A DNA stretch of 64,000 nucleotides from Procambarus clarkii (taxonomy: Eukaryota > Arthropoda > Malacostraca > Decapoda > Cambaridae): contig NC_091215.1 of NCBI RefSeq assembly GCF_040958095.1, forward strand, positions 31,622,432-31,686,431, read 5' to 3'. How positions within the stretch are numbered: the stretch's first letter is position 1; each line of letters opens with the position of its first letter. The notes beneath the pieces are model-generated. The model made no database searches and was not told where the DNA came from. It worked only from the letters and a program-made list of their open reading frames with translations. The position numbers and the translations under genes were made by a program. Shown piece after piece: positions 34,289-45,909 of the stretch.

Positions 34289-35575
34289 GAAAACCAACAT
34301 TACAATTACCCATCACAATCTAATTACTGTACTGTGTTTTACTATACTAATTACTGTATATTTATTTTATCCTTTACAGGATGAAAATCCAATTTTCAAT
34401 AAATAATTTGTAAATATGCCACTTATAATTAATCAATCACATTACTGAACAGTTAATTTATAAAAAACATTAGAAATATATTCCAGTTTTGCTAATAAAT
34501 AAGTTTTAATATCAGAAAATACTATATTTATAAACAGAACTGAATAATGTACAACAGCCCCTGCACCCATTCAAGTCATGGCATGTGTAGGACACAAATT
34601 GGCACAAGTACAGCCTTAAAGTAGGGGTTCATGCAAAACCTTCCCTATATACCATGACTTTTAATCAAATATATAACTCATTCAATCTCTCACAATTCTA
34701 TGTCTATATATATTATATATTTCAAGTATTATTGTACAGAATTATTGATAACATATGCATTCACTCTCTCCTAACAATTGACTTTTTATAAACATCTAAA
34801 TTATCAGCTAGTCATAGACATTCATTTTCTTTTTGATAACTCCAAACATACAGTTTTCAGAGCTGACATCCACATGTAAGAAATTAGACTTCAGGTTTAT
34901 TTTGTAGCTTACTTGTTACCTCATTGTCATTCCCCTAGACAGCACAAAATTTGGATTAAAGTACATAAAATCTCTATAATACTAACACAATGTAATTGAA
35001 GAATTTCCACTTGATTAAATCTCAGTCAGTGAAATTACACTTTTAACAGGAGTAAATGTTTAAAAGACACTTGCAATTTATTTTTTATGGGACAGTTCAT
35101 ATGTTACAAATAGCAATGATACACTTTAACTAAGGTTAAAAATGAAATTCCATTTGTTTTTTTTACTCAATTTTTGTGAAACATAAATTGGAGTACGAGA
35201 GACTACTTTTTCTAAAACATATTACCAGCAAAATTTTTGTTACCTCTCAGATAATCGTGATTTTGTATTAAAGCAGTTTTCATCATCTTCCAAACCACAA
35301 ATACAAGAAACAAACAGTAAAGCAGAGGAAATAATGGTGAGGTAGATTGTCATGAGCAGATGTGTGTAACTCAATGTTGTCACGGCTACTGGGTATTAGA
35401 TTTATTGTGACAATGTCTTGTTCAAAATACCTTGAAAAACTCTGGCTTGAGTTAAAGGCACAATTAAATTTGGTGAAGAAGCAAGTATAGATTCTCAAGG
35501 AGGAAATGTCAAACTCCAAAATCATTTGCATGGAAAACGAAAAGGTAAATGAAAAGTGGACCATAATCAGCAAGA
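34289..35575. other. AT-rich intronic stretch without recognised feature
   Basis: No repeat family or coding signal recognised. Confidence 0.55.
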
Positions 35576-36066
35576 AAAATCCAGAGTTAAATGTGATGCA
35601 ATGACTCTTTTTGATGGGGTCCTTGGTGGCTCCTTGGTGCTTGCTACCTGGCAAGCTCCACCTAATGCCAGGCCCTTGCAAGTCACATATAAGCCTACTG
35701 AAAACTGAAGGACAAAATCTCGACCCCCCCCCCTCTTTCTCAAGAGGTGCAAGGAGCAAGGGATTGTACATCACTCTAACCAAAAAAAGGCCACCAGAAA
35801 GGTGGACAAATCAATATAGATGACAGAAAGGTAAACAAAGCATAAAAACTGGAACACTGAAACCCTGATAATCATGAACCACTTGGCTGAGAAGCAATTC
35901 TAATGTAAATATCACCTGCACACCACCAGTGACTGTACACCTTTTTTTATCAACAAACCTTGAATCATCAGTCACATAGCTGGGAAAATGGAAAAGCCAA
36001 AGCCCCAGAATGCGCAAGGGGAAGATCAAAGGAGCCACCAAAGACTCACCATAAAGAGGTGTTTCA

Positions 36067-36182
36067 ATGCTAGGAGGGGCTTATAATAGAGATTCCTTGG
36101 TTCTGTCACCATTGAGAAAAACAAATGCTGGGAGGGCTTATAATAGAGATTCCTTGGTTCTGTCCCCATTGAGAAAAACAAA
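36067..36182. repeat. 58-bp direct duplication at the ICR position of DIRS copy E
   Basis: ATGCTAGGAGGGGCTTATAA and ATGCTGGGAGGGCTTATAAT start two near-identical 58-bp units (36067 and 36125) ending in GAGAAAAACAAA. Confidence 0.85.
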
Positions 36183-36279
36183 ATGGGGTACTCACCAGGA
36201 GCAAAGGACAATTGTAGAAAATAATGTCCAGGAAGGGGGAAAATCAGCGATGAGTTAACCATCCCAAAGTCACAGAAGC

Positions 36280-36620
36280 TCAGCATGTACGATCAATATT
36301 CACCAAGAGCAACCAGTACTCAGTTGGACTGTCAAAACCCCAGAGCCTGAATATCTTCCAAATACAGTATATACTTAAAACAAAATCAGACAGAGCAGCA
36401 AACTTACGAGCATTAAGAACCCGAAGGTAGACTGTAGGCTGGCTAAACTTGAAGAAATTAAGGACCACCTGAGACAAGCCCTGGACAATGGATCCCCAGT
36501 GTCCCCACACACTATTAGTGGCACAGAGGCAACAGAGGATGGCTGCAACCTGACATAATAAATGATGCACAATTGGTTCAAACAGCCTAGCATCAATCAT
36601 CAAAGGATACTGCACCATGG
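36280..36620 (-). pseudogene. DIRS tyrosine recombinase C-terminus, inactive (copy E)
   Basis: SQPTVYLRVLNARKFAALSD aligns with SQPAVYPRAHDVRKFAALAA of the 48.5 kb copy. The His of the HxxR box is replaced (LNAR) and the catalytic Tyr position reads WLLLVNI instead of RYLVNV, so the enzyme could not be active even where the frame is open. Confidence 0.7.
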
Positions 36621-36662
36621 GACGGGAGCAGAGCCAAAACAGAGATGCAGTGATCAGAAAAG

Positions 36663-36893
36663 TCACAGGCTCCAGGGTGGAAGGGATAAAATCACCCAAC
36701 AGGCAGCATGGTGGAGGTAGTAGGAATGACCATCGCCATGTAGCAAAACTGAGGAACAAATATGAAACTCAAATTCAGCAAGTGTAGGCTTGGAGGACTG
36801 GTTCATCCTAGACCATGTCAAAGACTGCGGGGCTTTTCCCTTGGATCTGAAGGTACACACCAAGCAAGCATCCAAGGCACAGGGATCACTCAC
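36663..36893 (-). pseudogene. DIRS gag N-terminal remnant (copy E)
   Basis: LAEFEFHICSSVLLHGDGHS then YYLHHAACWV corresponds to the Cys/His cluster of copy A with several cysteines lost. It lies almost directly against the recombinase remnant, so the RT region is deleted. Confidence 0.55.
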
Positions 36894-37879
36894 CGTTAAG
36901 TTAATCCATGCTTTATCTTTTGAATTAACAATGAAGAGAGAAAAGACTTACACCAAATGCAGATAAATGGACAAATGAATGAAAATAATGTGCATCCCAA
37001 AACAAAGAAACCCTAAATGCCTCCCAACCTCATAAACTTGCAGATAAGTTAGATAACCATTGCACTACTCAGTGCAAGGCACCCTCCACAGGAGGCCAAC
37101 TTCTCAGGGATGGATACAGTACCTGAATCCACCAGAGGCAATACTAGCAGGCACTTAGTAAGGCAACCCTTGATGCATGCAGCTCAAGGTGAAATATTCT
37201 TTAAATCCACACAACAAGTGAGCCTTATAAACACATGCTCATGAAGCAAACACTAAAGTTTAGAAAAATCTGCAAGCAAATGGGCCCCCCACAGGATAAA
37301 GTCCAAAGGATAGTCAACACTTTTTGGGAAAGTAATCCAGGACCCAAAGGGATTGGAGAGACTCTTGGGGCAATCAGTTAAAACTGACACCAACCAACTG
37401 ACTGAAGGTGTTCTCTGGTGAAGTCCAAAGCTTCCCAGTGCTGTCATCTGGTGGTGGTGGTGGTCAGCTGCTACTAGAGGGTGAATGACCTAACTACTGG
37501 GTGGGATAGTATGCAGAGTTGTTTGATAACATTTGCCATGCTGTTATCTGTTTTGCTCCGCTCCCCCTTTCTGGGGAGGCTAGTTCTTTGGTGAGGGTAC
37601 TCACAGATTCCCTGCTCTCTGCACCTTTGGGAGGGTGCCAGGTTTTGGCCTCTGGTCCCTGGTAGGCTTTCATTCACTCACAGTGGTCTGGTGTAACTTG
37701 ATGGGGGTGTAGAGCTAACCAGAATGGCAAGCTACAGGAAGCTAGCAAGTGAACTCTTCAGAAAAGCCTACCAAACCTTAGGAATAATCCAATGAACCTC
37801 TGACATCAAGAAAACCAAAGTGGTTATTAAGCTGTACAAATTTCTGTTGAACAACCATCTAGACCACTGTATCCATGGA

Positions 37880-38230
37880 CAGAGATCTTGCCTTCAAAAG
37901 GACAAAAGAATGTAAATGTTTTGGAAGAAGTTCTGCACAATGCAAAAATATATAATCCTAGAACAAAGTCAATTCTTATACCAGGAAACATTAAGAGTCT
38001 TAGGACAAACAATCTTACAAACCAGAAAAGACAGGGCTGATCTTATCAAGACCTTTAAACTGCTGAATATTTTGAAAGATATTAATTCAGACCACTTCTT
38101 TAAAAGGTCCAAAGTAACTCACCCAAGAGACAACAGCATCAAGCTCAAAAAGTAATGTAGGACAGGCAACAGGAGATGCTTTTTTACCTAAAAGGGTCAT
38201 AAACCCATTATTAAACTGCAGTTTAAGGGC
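37880..38230 (+). mobile_element. LINE RT C-terminal fragment
   Basis: IKTFKLLNILKDINSDHFFK followed by THPRDNSIKLKK and a CRTGNRRCFFT-like segment fits the end of a CR1/jockey-type reverse transcriptase. It resembles the family-2 LINE fragments at 7.4 and 50.6 kb at the DNA level (ACAGCAACAGGAGATGC-like block), with stops. Confidence 0.5.
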
Positions 38231-38361
38231 TAAAAGATGACAAACCAACATACAGGTGTTAGTGAGCCTAATGACCAGCTGTTGGCACATTTTCCAACCT
38301 AAAGCAAATTCTATTTTTGAATACTGAAATAACCAAACCTATAAAACCTAGTGATCTAATA

Positions 38362-39257
38362 CAATGGCTTCTCCATTTACAAATTTAATCCGTTCCCAGA
38401 GGTCGTAACTCGAAAATTCTTAACTTGAAACAAATTTTCCCATAAGAAATAATGTGAATTGAATTAATCCATTCAACATTCCTAAAAATATTAACTTCAA
38501 AATACATTTCATACATAACACACATGCATATTTTGTACTATGACTTGTTGGCGTATGAAAGATGGTGAGGAGAGGAGAGGAGAGGAGGAGAGGTGTTAGT
38601 GTTTGGAAGGGAAGTCCCCTTCCATTATAACATCAGGCAGTGATGACTTCTCTGGGGTACTCTCTCTTACGTTTTGCACGCATACCACTAGAACCTGGTT
38701 GTAGCTCACTGCTTGCTTGTCTTACTAAGAATCTGTCTAAAGACACTTGTTTTTCCCTACATTTTAACACTTGTCTGTAATGAGACATCACATTATCATT
38801 AAAAAGGTCAATGCAATGGCCTGCTACAGCTTTATCTGGGAGAGTTTTTTTCAAGAAAACATTGAAGTTCTTCCCATACTTCACACATTTTCTTAATGAG
38901 GAAGGGACTGTCTCTACTCACAACTATTTTCTTAGGTTGATCCTTACCACTGACTTTCTTGGGACCCATGGCATGATATATAATACCTGTAATTACTTTT
39001 ATGTTAAAAAAAGCACAAAAACAATGAAATTCTTTACAAAAATTTCAAGCGTGATCGTCATTAAACGTGCAGTCTGGTAAACTGAAGTGGGGTCACCCAT
39101 GCCACCAGGAACCATGCACTCTGTTGACCCATACATGTATCAACAAAGTCGCAAGTCGAGGCAAAGGTCGTAAGTCGAGTCAAATTTTCCGACAAAATTG
39201 GGGTTGTATTTTGAAAAATTAATAAGTAGTGGCATTTGTAAGTCGAGGTTCCCACTG
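38362..39257 (-). mobile_element. Internally deleted pogo/Tigger-like (Tc1/mariner) DNA transposon
   Basis: Terminal inverted repeats: left CAATGGCTTCTCCATTTACA, right complement CAGTGGGAACCTCGACTTAC, next to TA at the left. Sub-terminal blocks with CGTAACTCGAAA and TTTTCCCATAAGAAATAAT are typical of this transposon group. A broken transposase lies between on the minus strand. About 0.9 kb, shorter than an autonomous element. Confidence 0.65.
38633..38970 (-). pseudogene. Tigger-like transposase, N- and C-terminal ends fused by deletion
   Basis: An ATG at 38970 starts MGPKKVSGKDQPKK, the usual opening of Tigger-type transposases before the helix-turn-helix. After about 30 codons the frame shifts (near 38900) into KYGKNFNVFLKKTLPDKAVA and HYRQVLKCREKQVSLDRFL, which resembles the C-terminal tail of the family. 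The DNA-binding domain and the DDE catalytic core are missing, so it encodes no active enzyme. Confidence 0.6.
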
Positions 39258-39574
39258 CGTATGGACGAGTTATAGCCTCAGCCATAGGCTGCAAAATTTA
39301 ACATGAACCAACCTGATTTGTCCAAAATTGAGACCTCATGAGAGCTAAAGGTGTATAGTTGGCAAACCATCTGCCTCTTCTCTACTATGTTCATTTAAAT
39401 AATTAAGTAAATAAATACCTTTGAAATTGCATTTTGATACTCTAAGGATTCTTAAGCAAAACATACACTACACTACATTTGATTTTTATGTTCATTCATT
39501 ATCCTAATACAGTGTTCACACAAATACAAACCTGTATATACAGCACAGTATTTATAGCTAAAACAACCAACAAA

Positions 39575-40410
39575 TCAAGCAATAAATGTAATGAAACACC
39601 CTTTTCTTGTAAGCCTTCAGTAGCTCCCAAGCTATATGCTGATGCAACCTGTGAGCCATACTGAGATGCACCAAGCCTTTGAGATCCACTCCCACCTACC
39701 AGGAGCCATGACGACACTCTGGTTCACTCTACAGAATGAAGGAAGGAAGGCTGATGATCAGAATTCGACCCAAACCCAAAAATAAAACAGGAAGTCAAAG
39801 AAACTTTGGTACCCAGGGTGAAAGGAATGAAGGCAAATGATTGTTGCTGTGATGTAAAGATGCTAGTCATGATGTGCCTGACAGCCATCAGGTGGCAGCC
39901 TAGGTCCCCTGGGGTTCCAGCAATCCTGCCCCATCAATCACCACGAGCCCGAACCAAAACCTCTCTTCCCCACAGGAAAGAAAGGAACAAGATGGGTATA
40001 GACTCCCATCAAAATTTTCATGCCACCTGTGCTATGACCTGCCAAGTGAGGGAGCATGCTGGCTGGTTGGAACCCTGACTGACAAGGGCTGCCACCTATT
40101 AGCAGCCAGATGCATCACATGGTGTTCACACTCCAACACTGATTGTTTGTCATGCTCCCTCTGGGAAGCTAATTTTCTGCAAGCAAATGCTTGTTTTGTA
40201 GTGCTTATCTTATTCTTTCTGCTATTTTTTCTTCTCAGTTTTGGGTTGATTTCTAATCCCCAACCTCCCCTTGACTCATAGACTCAGATTCTGGTCTTTC
40301 GCTTCTGGATCACAGTAGGCAAGGATGGGTCTCATAGGCCTTGTACAACTCTCTAAGGTATGACTGGACCAGCATTTAATTTGGGGAGCTAATTATTGGG
40401 CGATACTTGG
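39575..40410 (-). mobile_element. Short degenerate DIRS derivative
   Basis: Left-end string AATAAATGTAATGAAACACC at 39583 with AGTAGCTCCCAAGCTA, and a decayed right ITR at 40240-40410 (TTCTGGTCTTTCGCTTCTGG, ATCACAGTAGGC, GGGGAGCTAAT). No coding remnant recognised between them. Confidence 0.5.
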
Positions 40411-41728
40411 AGTTTTGAATTCAAAATATTTGACAAATGAATCAGGGTCTCTCCCACATAGCATGTAATACCGAGTTTCCATTGCATAAATGAAAATAAT
40501 GTTAATCATTTATTCAGCAAGTATCTTATTTTATCTTCCTAGAGTATATCTATACTGTTCTTGCATGTACAGTTTTAGATTTCTGAAAATAGCCATGATA
40601 TAATTTTCTTAATTATCAATAATAATTATTGTCTTCAGATGTCAACAGTAACACTCTATTGTTTGGTATCATTACAATTTCAAAGTTCATCGTAACCAAA
40701 GTTTCCATTTCTTCCTTATGGGCCAAGCTAATATCTTTCAGAAACAACGTAAAAGCTAAACATAAAACATCCAAGGAAGAGAGTGTGGAGTGCAGAAGAG
40801 ACTACAAATACTGTATGAAAGTAATACAGAAGGTGATAACTGACATAAAATACGTGCAAGAAGTCATACTGTGCGATACAAGTGAGCAAAATAAACTAGC
40901 CTGTCTGTTGACGGTGCAAGTCAAGCCACCATGCCTGACCAAACGCCAACCTTCAAATTGGAAGTTTGAATCGAAGAAGAGTAACAACATATATTTTAGA
41001 GCTTAAGATCTCCCTTTAAGGCATATGATGTGCCTGAAATAGAGAAGAAACTCTTCCTAATGATTGTGATACAGAAATTCATTCGAGTACGCACTTGTAT
41101 GAACTGCAAAACGAACCAGAAGAAAAAAGTGGGCTTGATGCCTCTAAAACTTAACATATGATAACTTGATGGCTTAACAAAATTAGAATATCCTAAGATA
41201 GAAATTAAGCAAACAATGTATGTATATAATTAATTAATTTAAAAACTAAATTTTCTATTTGAAAAATTATCATATCTACATAAAATATTCTGCAAGACAG
41301 AAGATATATTTAAAAATATAAAATTTAAATATAATTTGAACATACAATGCTAGCCAAAATAAAATATAAATTCCACAAGCAGGTTATTCCTGAACAAAAC
41401 AGTGCTTTTAAATAAACTATCAGAAAATTAACAAAATATCACACACAAAAAACATAAATACATCAATAATGCGTAAGGTTTACACCATTCAAATAAATAT
41501 TTTTAAAATATCTCACTGGTATGTAAAATGTGCATAAAACAACTATGCATGGTGAAGAACACAACAGTACCTCTTTAGTCCACAGAGAATACTTATTGTT
41601 GTATTATTGATTTTCAACCGTTTTGTTTAAATCCATCTAAAGATACCTCTGCTGTATCACTAACAGTAATCAAAGCATTCATTTCAAAATATGGGAAAAA
41701 TGTTTCATTATGACTGAGTAAAAATAAA
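40411..41728. other. AT-rich stretch with one unrecognised open frame
   Basis: A plus-strand frame at 40629-41006 (125 codons, Lys-rich, TSKEESVECRRDYKYCMKVI) has a splice-acceptor-like CTTTCAG just inside (about 40741). I recognise no family. Its strand is opposite to the host gene, and it is as likely to be a decayed transposon as an exon. Confidence 0.35.
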
Positions 41729-42230
41729 ACCTGTGTTCAATGTAATGAAAAGCGTCTTTCTGCTAGAGCTTCAGTGGCTCTCTCAAGCTATTTTCTGGCT
41801 GAAATTGCTCCTACTTTTACCAGGTTACATCAGTCATGAGAGTTCTGTTGGGTCTAATGGGGACCAGGGTCAGAATTTGGCTTCCCTCATAGAGGTGCAG
41901 AGTGGAATGATATTCACCACTCCACCAGGAAAGCATCTACAAAGTCTGGAATGCATTACAGACAACTACAAGGCTCACAGAAAATGACACCATAAAACCA
42001 CCAAACAATTTTCAAAACAATTCAAAACATCAATTGAAAAAATTTAAAACTATCTTGGACCCACTAGTACCGATAAGCATTATCAGGAGGCTCCCAAGTC
42101 GGTCAGGGAGCAGATGAACAAAGCACCATCAAACCAATGCAACTGGTAGGGAGGATAGATGTTCGAAAGCCTCCTCCCCAGAAGCTTCCCTGAACACCCG
42201 GGAGCCCCCCTCCTCACTGGCTCCATGAAC

Positions 42231-42274
42231 ACCTGCTTTTTCTTCTCACTAGTCATGGAGAAGAAAAAGCAGGT
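42231..42274. repeat. 17-bp perfect inverted repeat
   Basis: ACCTGCTTTTTCTTCTC (42231-42247) and its exact complement (42258-42274), 10-bp spacer, near the expected ICR position of copy F. Confidence 0.85.
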
Positions 42275-42369
42275 ACATACCAGGAAGGATGAAAGACGGC
42301 AGGTATTAAAACGAAGGAGACAGCCAGGAAACATAGTCCAAAGCAACAAAAAAATGATGAGGGGCTATG

Positions 42370-42540
42370 GATATCGACCAAATGCTGGGTCACCATGAAC
42401 CTGTTAGACCATCAAAAAATCAAAACCCCAGAGCCTGAATATCAGCCCAATACACTTTGGAGAAAACAGCAGCACGTGCAGCTTATTTACAAACATCATG
42501 GGCTCGAGGTATACTGCAGGTTGACTGGAATTAGCAGTTT
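42370..42540 (-). pseudogene. DIRS recombinase C-terminal remnant (copy F)
   Basis: Minus-strand translation yields PRAHDVCK, then AARAAVFSKV and ADIQALGF in line with PRAHDVRKFAALAAVFGNMS at 48.5 kb. Stops and the loss of Arg in the HxxR box make it inactive. The satellite array begins about 100 bp beyond it. Confidence 0.55.
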
Positions 42541-42639
42541 ATCGCTCTCGTGGCGCTTAAACGAGTCACCAATTTTTCTCTCGAGACTGAGGATTTGACT
42601 CGGAAATGAGGCGAACAAAAAAATATTTGTATAAAATTC

Positions 42640-44400
42640 ATTTTTTATCCGATCGACTTTGGGATAGTTTCAAAATGAGCGCCTTTAAATTGCGCACAAT
42701 TTGATACCATGATGAAATATGTAACATGAAACTTGATGTCAAAACACTTGAAAGATTATAAATACATTTTTGGGCCAAATTATAACATTTTCGCTCGGCG
42801 ACGATTCAATGCTGAGTTGTCCGTAAAACAGGGGCAAGTCCGGCGAGGACTCAGCATTGAGTCCTCCATGCGGCAACAGTAGCGGCATTTTCGGGAAGGT
42901 CTTGCTGTGGTTTTGGACATTATATGCATATACAGTACTCTTGTAGGGAATTTCATTGCGAATACATTGATACCAAAATGAAAGTCCTAGGACCAGAATT
43001 GTGGTAACAAAGTTGAAAACAGAATACCCATTTTATTGCTCTTTATTAGCGCTCACGGGGGTAACGCTTCCTCACTTTCTCTATTTGCTGTGGGTGGTAT
43101 GCCGGGCTTTTGGACTTAATATTTGCATATACGTCTGTAGGAAATTTTATTGCAAACACAATGATACCAAAATGAAAGACCTAGGACGAGAATTGAGATG
43201 TCCAAAGTGAAGAGAGTGAAGTGAAGAGAGAGCTCTTGCCCGCTCCCGGGTAAGACGCTCTCACTTTCTTGCCGGGCTTTTGGGATTTATATTCATTTCG
43301 TCCTGTAGAGAATTCTATTGTGAACACATTGATACCAAATTGAAAAACTTAGGATGAGAACTGAGATGACAAAGTTGAAAAGAATATACACTTTTCATAA
43401 TGAGAGGTGCCTTGGGGTGGCACAGTGCTCTCTTTCTCGTCAACGCGGTCTGTTTTCATCACATCGGTGGGTGGAGATCGCTGCTGTTTTTGACATTATA
43501 GGCATATAATCCAGTTGGGAATTCTATTGTGAACTCATTGATACCAAAATGAAAGACCTAGGACGATAATTTAGGTGACCAAAGTGAAAAGACTGTAAAC
43601 ATTTTATCCCTCTTGAGCGCTCCCGGGTCACTCGCTCGCACTTTCTGTTTGCTGCGGGTGGTAAGCCGGGCTTATGGAGCTTATATGCATTTCATCCGCT
43701 AGAGAATTCTATTGCAAACACATTGATACCAAATTGAATATCGTAGGATGAAAATTGAGGTGACAAAGTTGAAAAGAGTATACACTTTTCAGAATTTCCG
43801 CATGCTCTCGTGAAACGCCCAAACCCACCTGGGGTAGTGGGGAGGTCGCGCACCCAGTGAGCAAAAGTGTTAATTAAAATATTTGTTAAAATTCTATTTA
43901 TTGTGCTAATATTATGGGACTAGTTTTAAAATGAGCGCCTTTTGATTGCGAACAATTTGATACTAAAATTAAAGATGTAACATGAACATTTATGTTAGAA
44001 CACTGGAAAGATATAAATAATTTTGTGATGATGACCGTCCAAACTTAAAATATTTGTTAAAATTCTAGTTATTGCTCTATTATTATGGGACTAGTTTTAA
44101 AATATGCGCCTTTATATTGTGAACAATTCGATATCAAAATGAAAGACGTAAGACAAAAATTGATGTTATCAAACTGAACGAGTATACACATTAGGCCATG
44201 GTGTGCAAATTGGTGCTCGTTCACGGGTAACTTTAGGCTTTGCTGTGGGGGAGTCACGCTGGGCTTTTGGACATTATATGCACATACCCCTGTAGGGAAT
44301 TCTGTTGCGAACACAATGATACCAAAACGAACGACGTAGCACGAGAATTCAGGTGAGATAACTGAAACTAGTATACACATTTTACTGATTTTGTACGCTA
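42640..44400. repeat. Divergent tandem array, about 170-260 bp period
   Basis: A core close to ATTGCGAACACATTGATACC-AAAATGAAAGAC recurs at about 42690, 42949, 43145, 43313, 43525, 43706, 43935, 44108 and 44300. Each is followed by CTAGGACGAGAATTGAGGTG-like and AAAGTTGAAAAGAGTATACA-like blocks and a variable GC-richer spacer. Nine units with considerable divergence; two sub-types differ in AATTTGATAC versus ACATTGATAC. Confidence 0.85.
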
Positions 44401-44402
44401 AC

Positions 44403-44594
44403 TTATGGGTTCACCGTGCTGTGAACCCGACGGAAGGACAGAGCCCACTGCCCCTGGCTTGCCTGATAAGCACTAGTTACATATCCCCAGACGAAAGACG
44501 AGGCGTCCGTGAACACATTGAGAGAGACCTCGGGTAGGCTTCGGGTTTTTGAGGGGACCCTAAAAACCCGAAATGGAAGCCGACGACGCAGCAA
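44403..44594 (-). pseudogene. DIRS RNase H N-terminal fragment (copy F)
   Basis: LNVFTDASSFVWGYVTSAYQ then GQWALSFRRVHSTVNP matches the RNase H domain of DIRS polyproteins (acidic TDAS motif and a GYV/GFV turn) and the copies at 54.2 and 53.0 kb. Cut off by the satellite array after about 60 residues. Confidence 0.7.
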
Positions 44595-44599
44595 CTGAC

Positions 44600-45909
44600 T
44601 GACCCACCCAGATGACCCAATGGAGTGAAGGGGAAGAAGTCTGCCCAGCCAGCCCTAGAACGGCCACCCCGGAGATGCAACAAATCCAACATGGGACGAC
44701 AACTTGACAAGGCCACCTGCAGAAACTGTGTGATGGCAGACTCTGCAAACAGCAATGGACAAAAAGGCAAGGGAAATCTATGAGCCAGGGCCCAAGTAGA
44801 TCCCAAGGAGAGAGGAATCCTTGGTGCAGAATGGTAGCAGCCTCTCGCCATTCGAGCGTGTGGGTCCGATAAAAACCATGCCACGCTCCCTGCTAAAAGA
44901 AAGGGCAGTGTGCAAGCCAAGAAGACTCTGGAACCTCATAACGCACCCAATACAGGAAGACAAGCCATACGCAAATGAGGACAGATCCATTACAGAGGCA
45001 AAATCCAGGACTCGCAAGAGGTAAGCAGCAAGAGCCTCCAAAACCCCCTTAGGCGGGATTCGAGAGGCAAAAAATCTCTGGAAAGAGGGAGCCAAGGAAC
45101 CCGGAACCTAACCCGAGGAGGAGCTGATCGCCAAATCAAACTCATACATAGAAGGGGGGGGGGTAAGAAAACCCCTCCCCCTGCAACAACAAACTCCACG
45201 ACGAGGGCACTAAAACCCAAGCAGGATCATAGGGGCCCCAAACATCCCAGGGCGACTCCTCCCCAGCCCCAGAAGCCTCCTCACCAGGCCCTGGGGGCAG
45301 AGCCATCCTCCACCCCTGAAGAAAAGGCAGAGTCCAGAGGAAAGGCAGCAAAGAAGGGGGGGGGGGGTTGCGGGTAAGACCCATAAGCCTTGGTAGGAGG
45401 AGCAGGCTTGAATGCCTCAATCTCCAATTTGAATGGGGCAGCCCCCGAAGCCGTTGAGTCTCCTCACCAACTAAACCCTGCCCCAACTCCGAAACCCCCA
45501 GACGTTTGGGAGCCGGGAGCAGAGCGTAAACCATCAACTGGGAAAGGACTTGTGGGCGTGGACAGAACCAAAGTCAAAGCGACTAATGCCCCCAAGTCTG
45601 GGTCCTTAAAACCAAAACAGGGCAGCCCCGGGGCATCCAAGCAGGCAACCAACCTAGCACGTTGCATTCTAGGTTAAAGTTTTTGCAATGCAGAAACTCC
45701 CTGAACTCTAATCTCAGTTACCGTAGCATGGGTACACAGGAGCACGAGCAGAGGACACGTCTCGCAAGACTCTGGGTCAAAGTTGCCGTTGACCCAACAG
45801 GCAGCATGACAGAGGCAAAACAGGTGACTGTCACCCTGAGACAAAGGCATAGTACAGTACAACCTTCAAACTCGCACAAAGCGAGGTGGGACTCGGAAGA
45901 CACATCCAT
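44600..45909 (-). pseudogene. DIRS gag remnant (copy F)
   Basis: ALCEFEGC in one frame continues as MPLSQGDSHLFCLCHAACWV and FDPESCETC in the next, so one frameshift splits the Cys/His cluster near 45830. A Pro-rich middle and a C-terminal block (TWALAHRFPLPFCPLLFAES near 44790) follow. RNase H begins about 100 bp later, showing that the RT domain was deleted. Confidence 0.6.

Larger units (their letters stand above)
35581..37764 (-). mobile_element. DIRS-like copy E (gag and recombinase remnants)
   Basis: Left end CCAGAGTTAAATGTGATGC at 35581; right end near CTCTTCAGAAA at 37764 after a right ITR with CCCCTTTCTGGGG, GGGTGCCAGGTTTTGG and TCCCTGGTAGGC. The minus strand carries the recombinase C-terminus (36280-36620), a gag N-terminal remnant (36663-36893) and the 5' region (37020-37440). 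No RT is visible. A 58-bp direct duplication sits at the ICR position (36067-36182). Confidence 0.7.
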
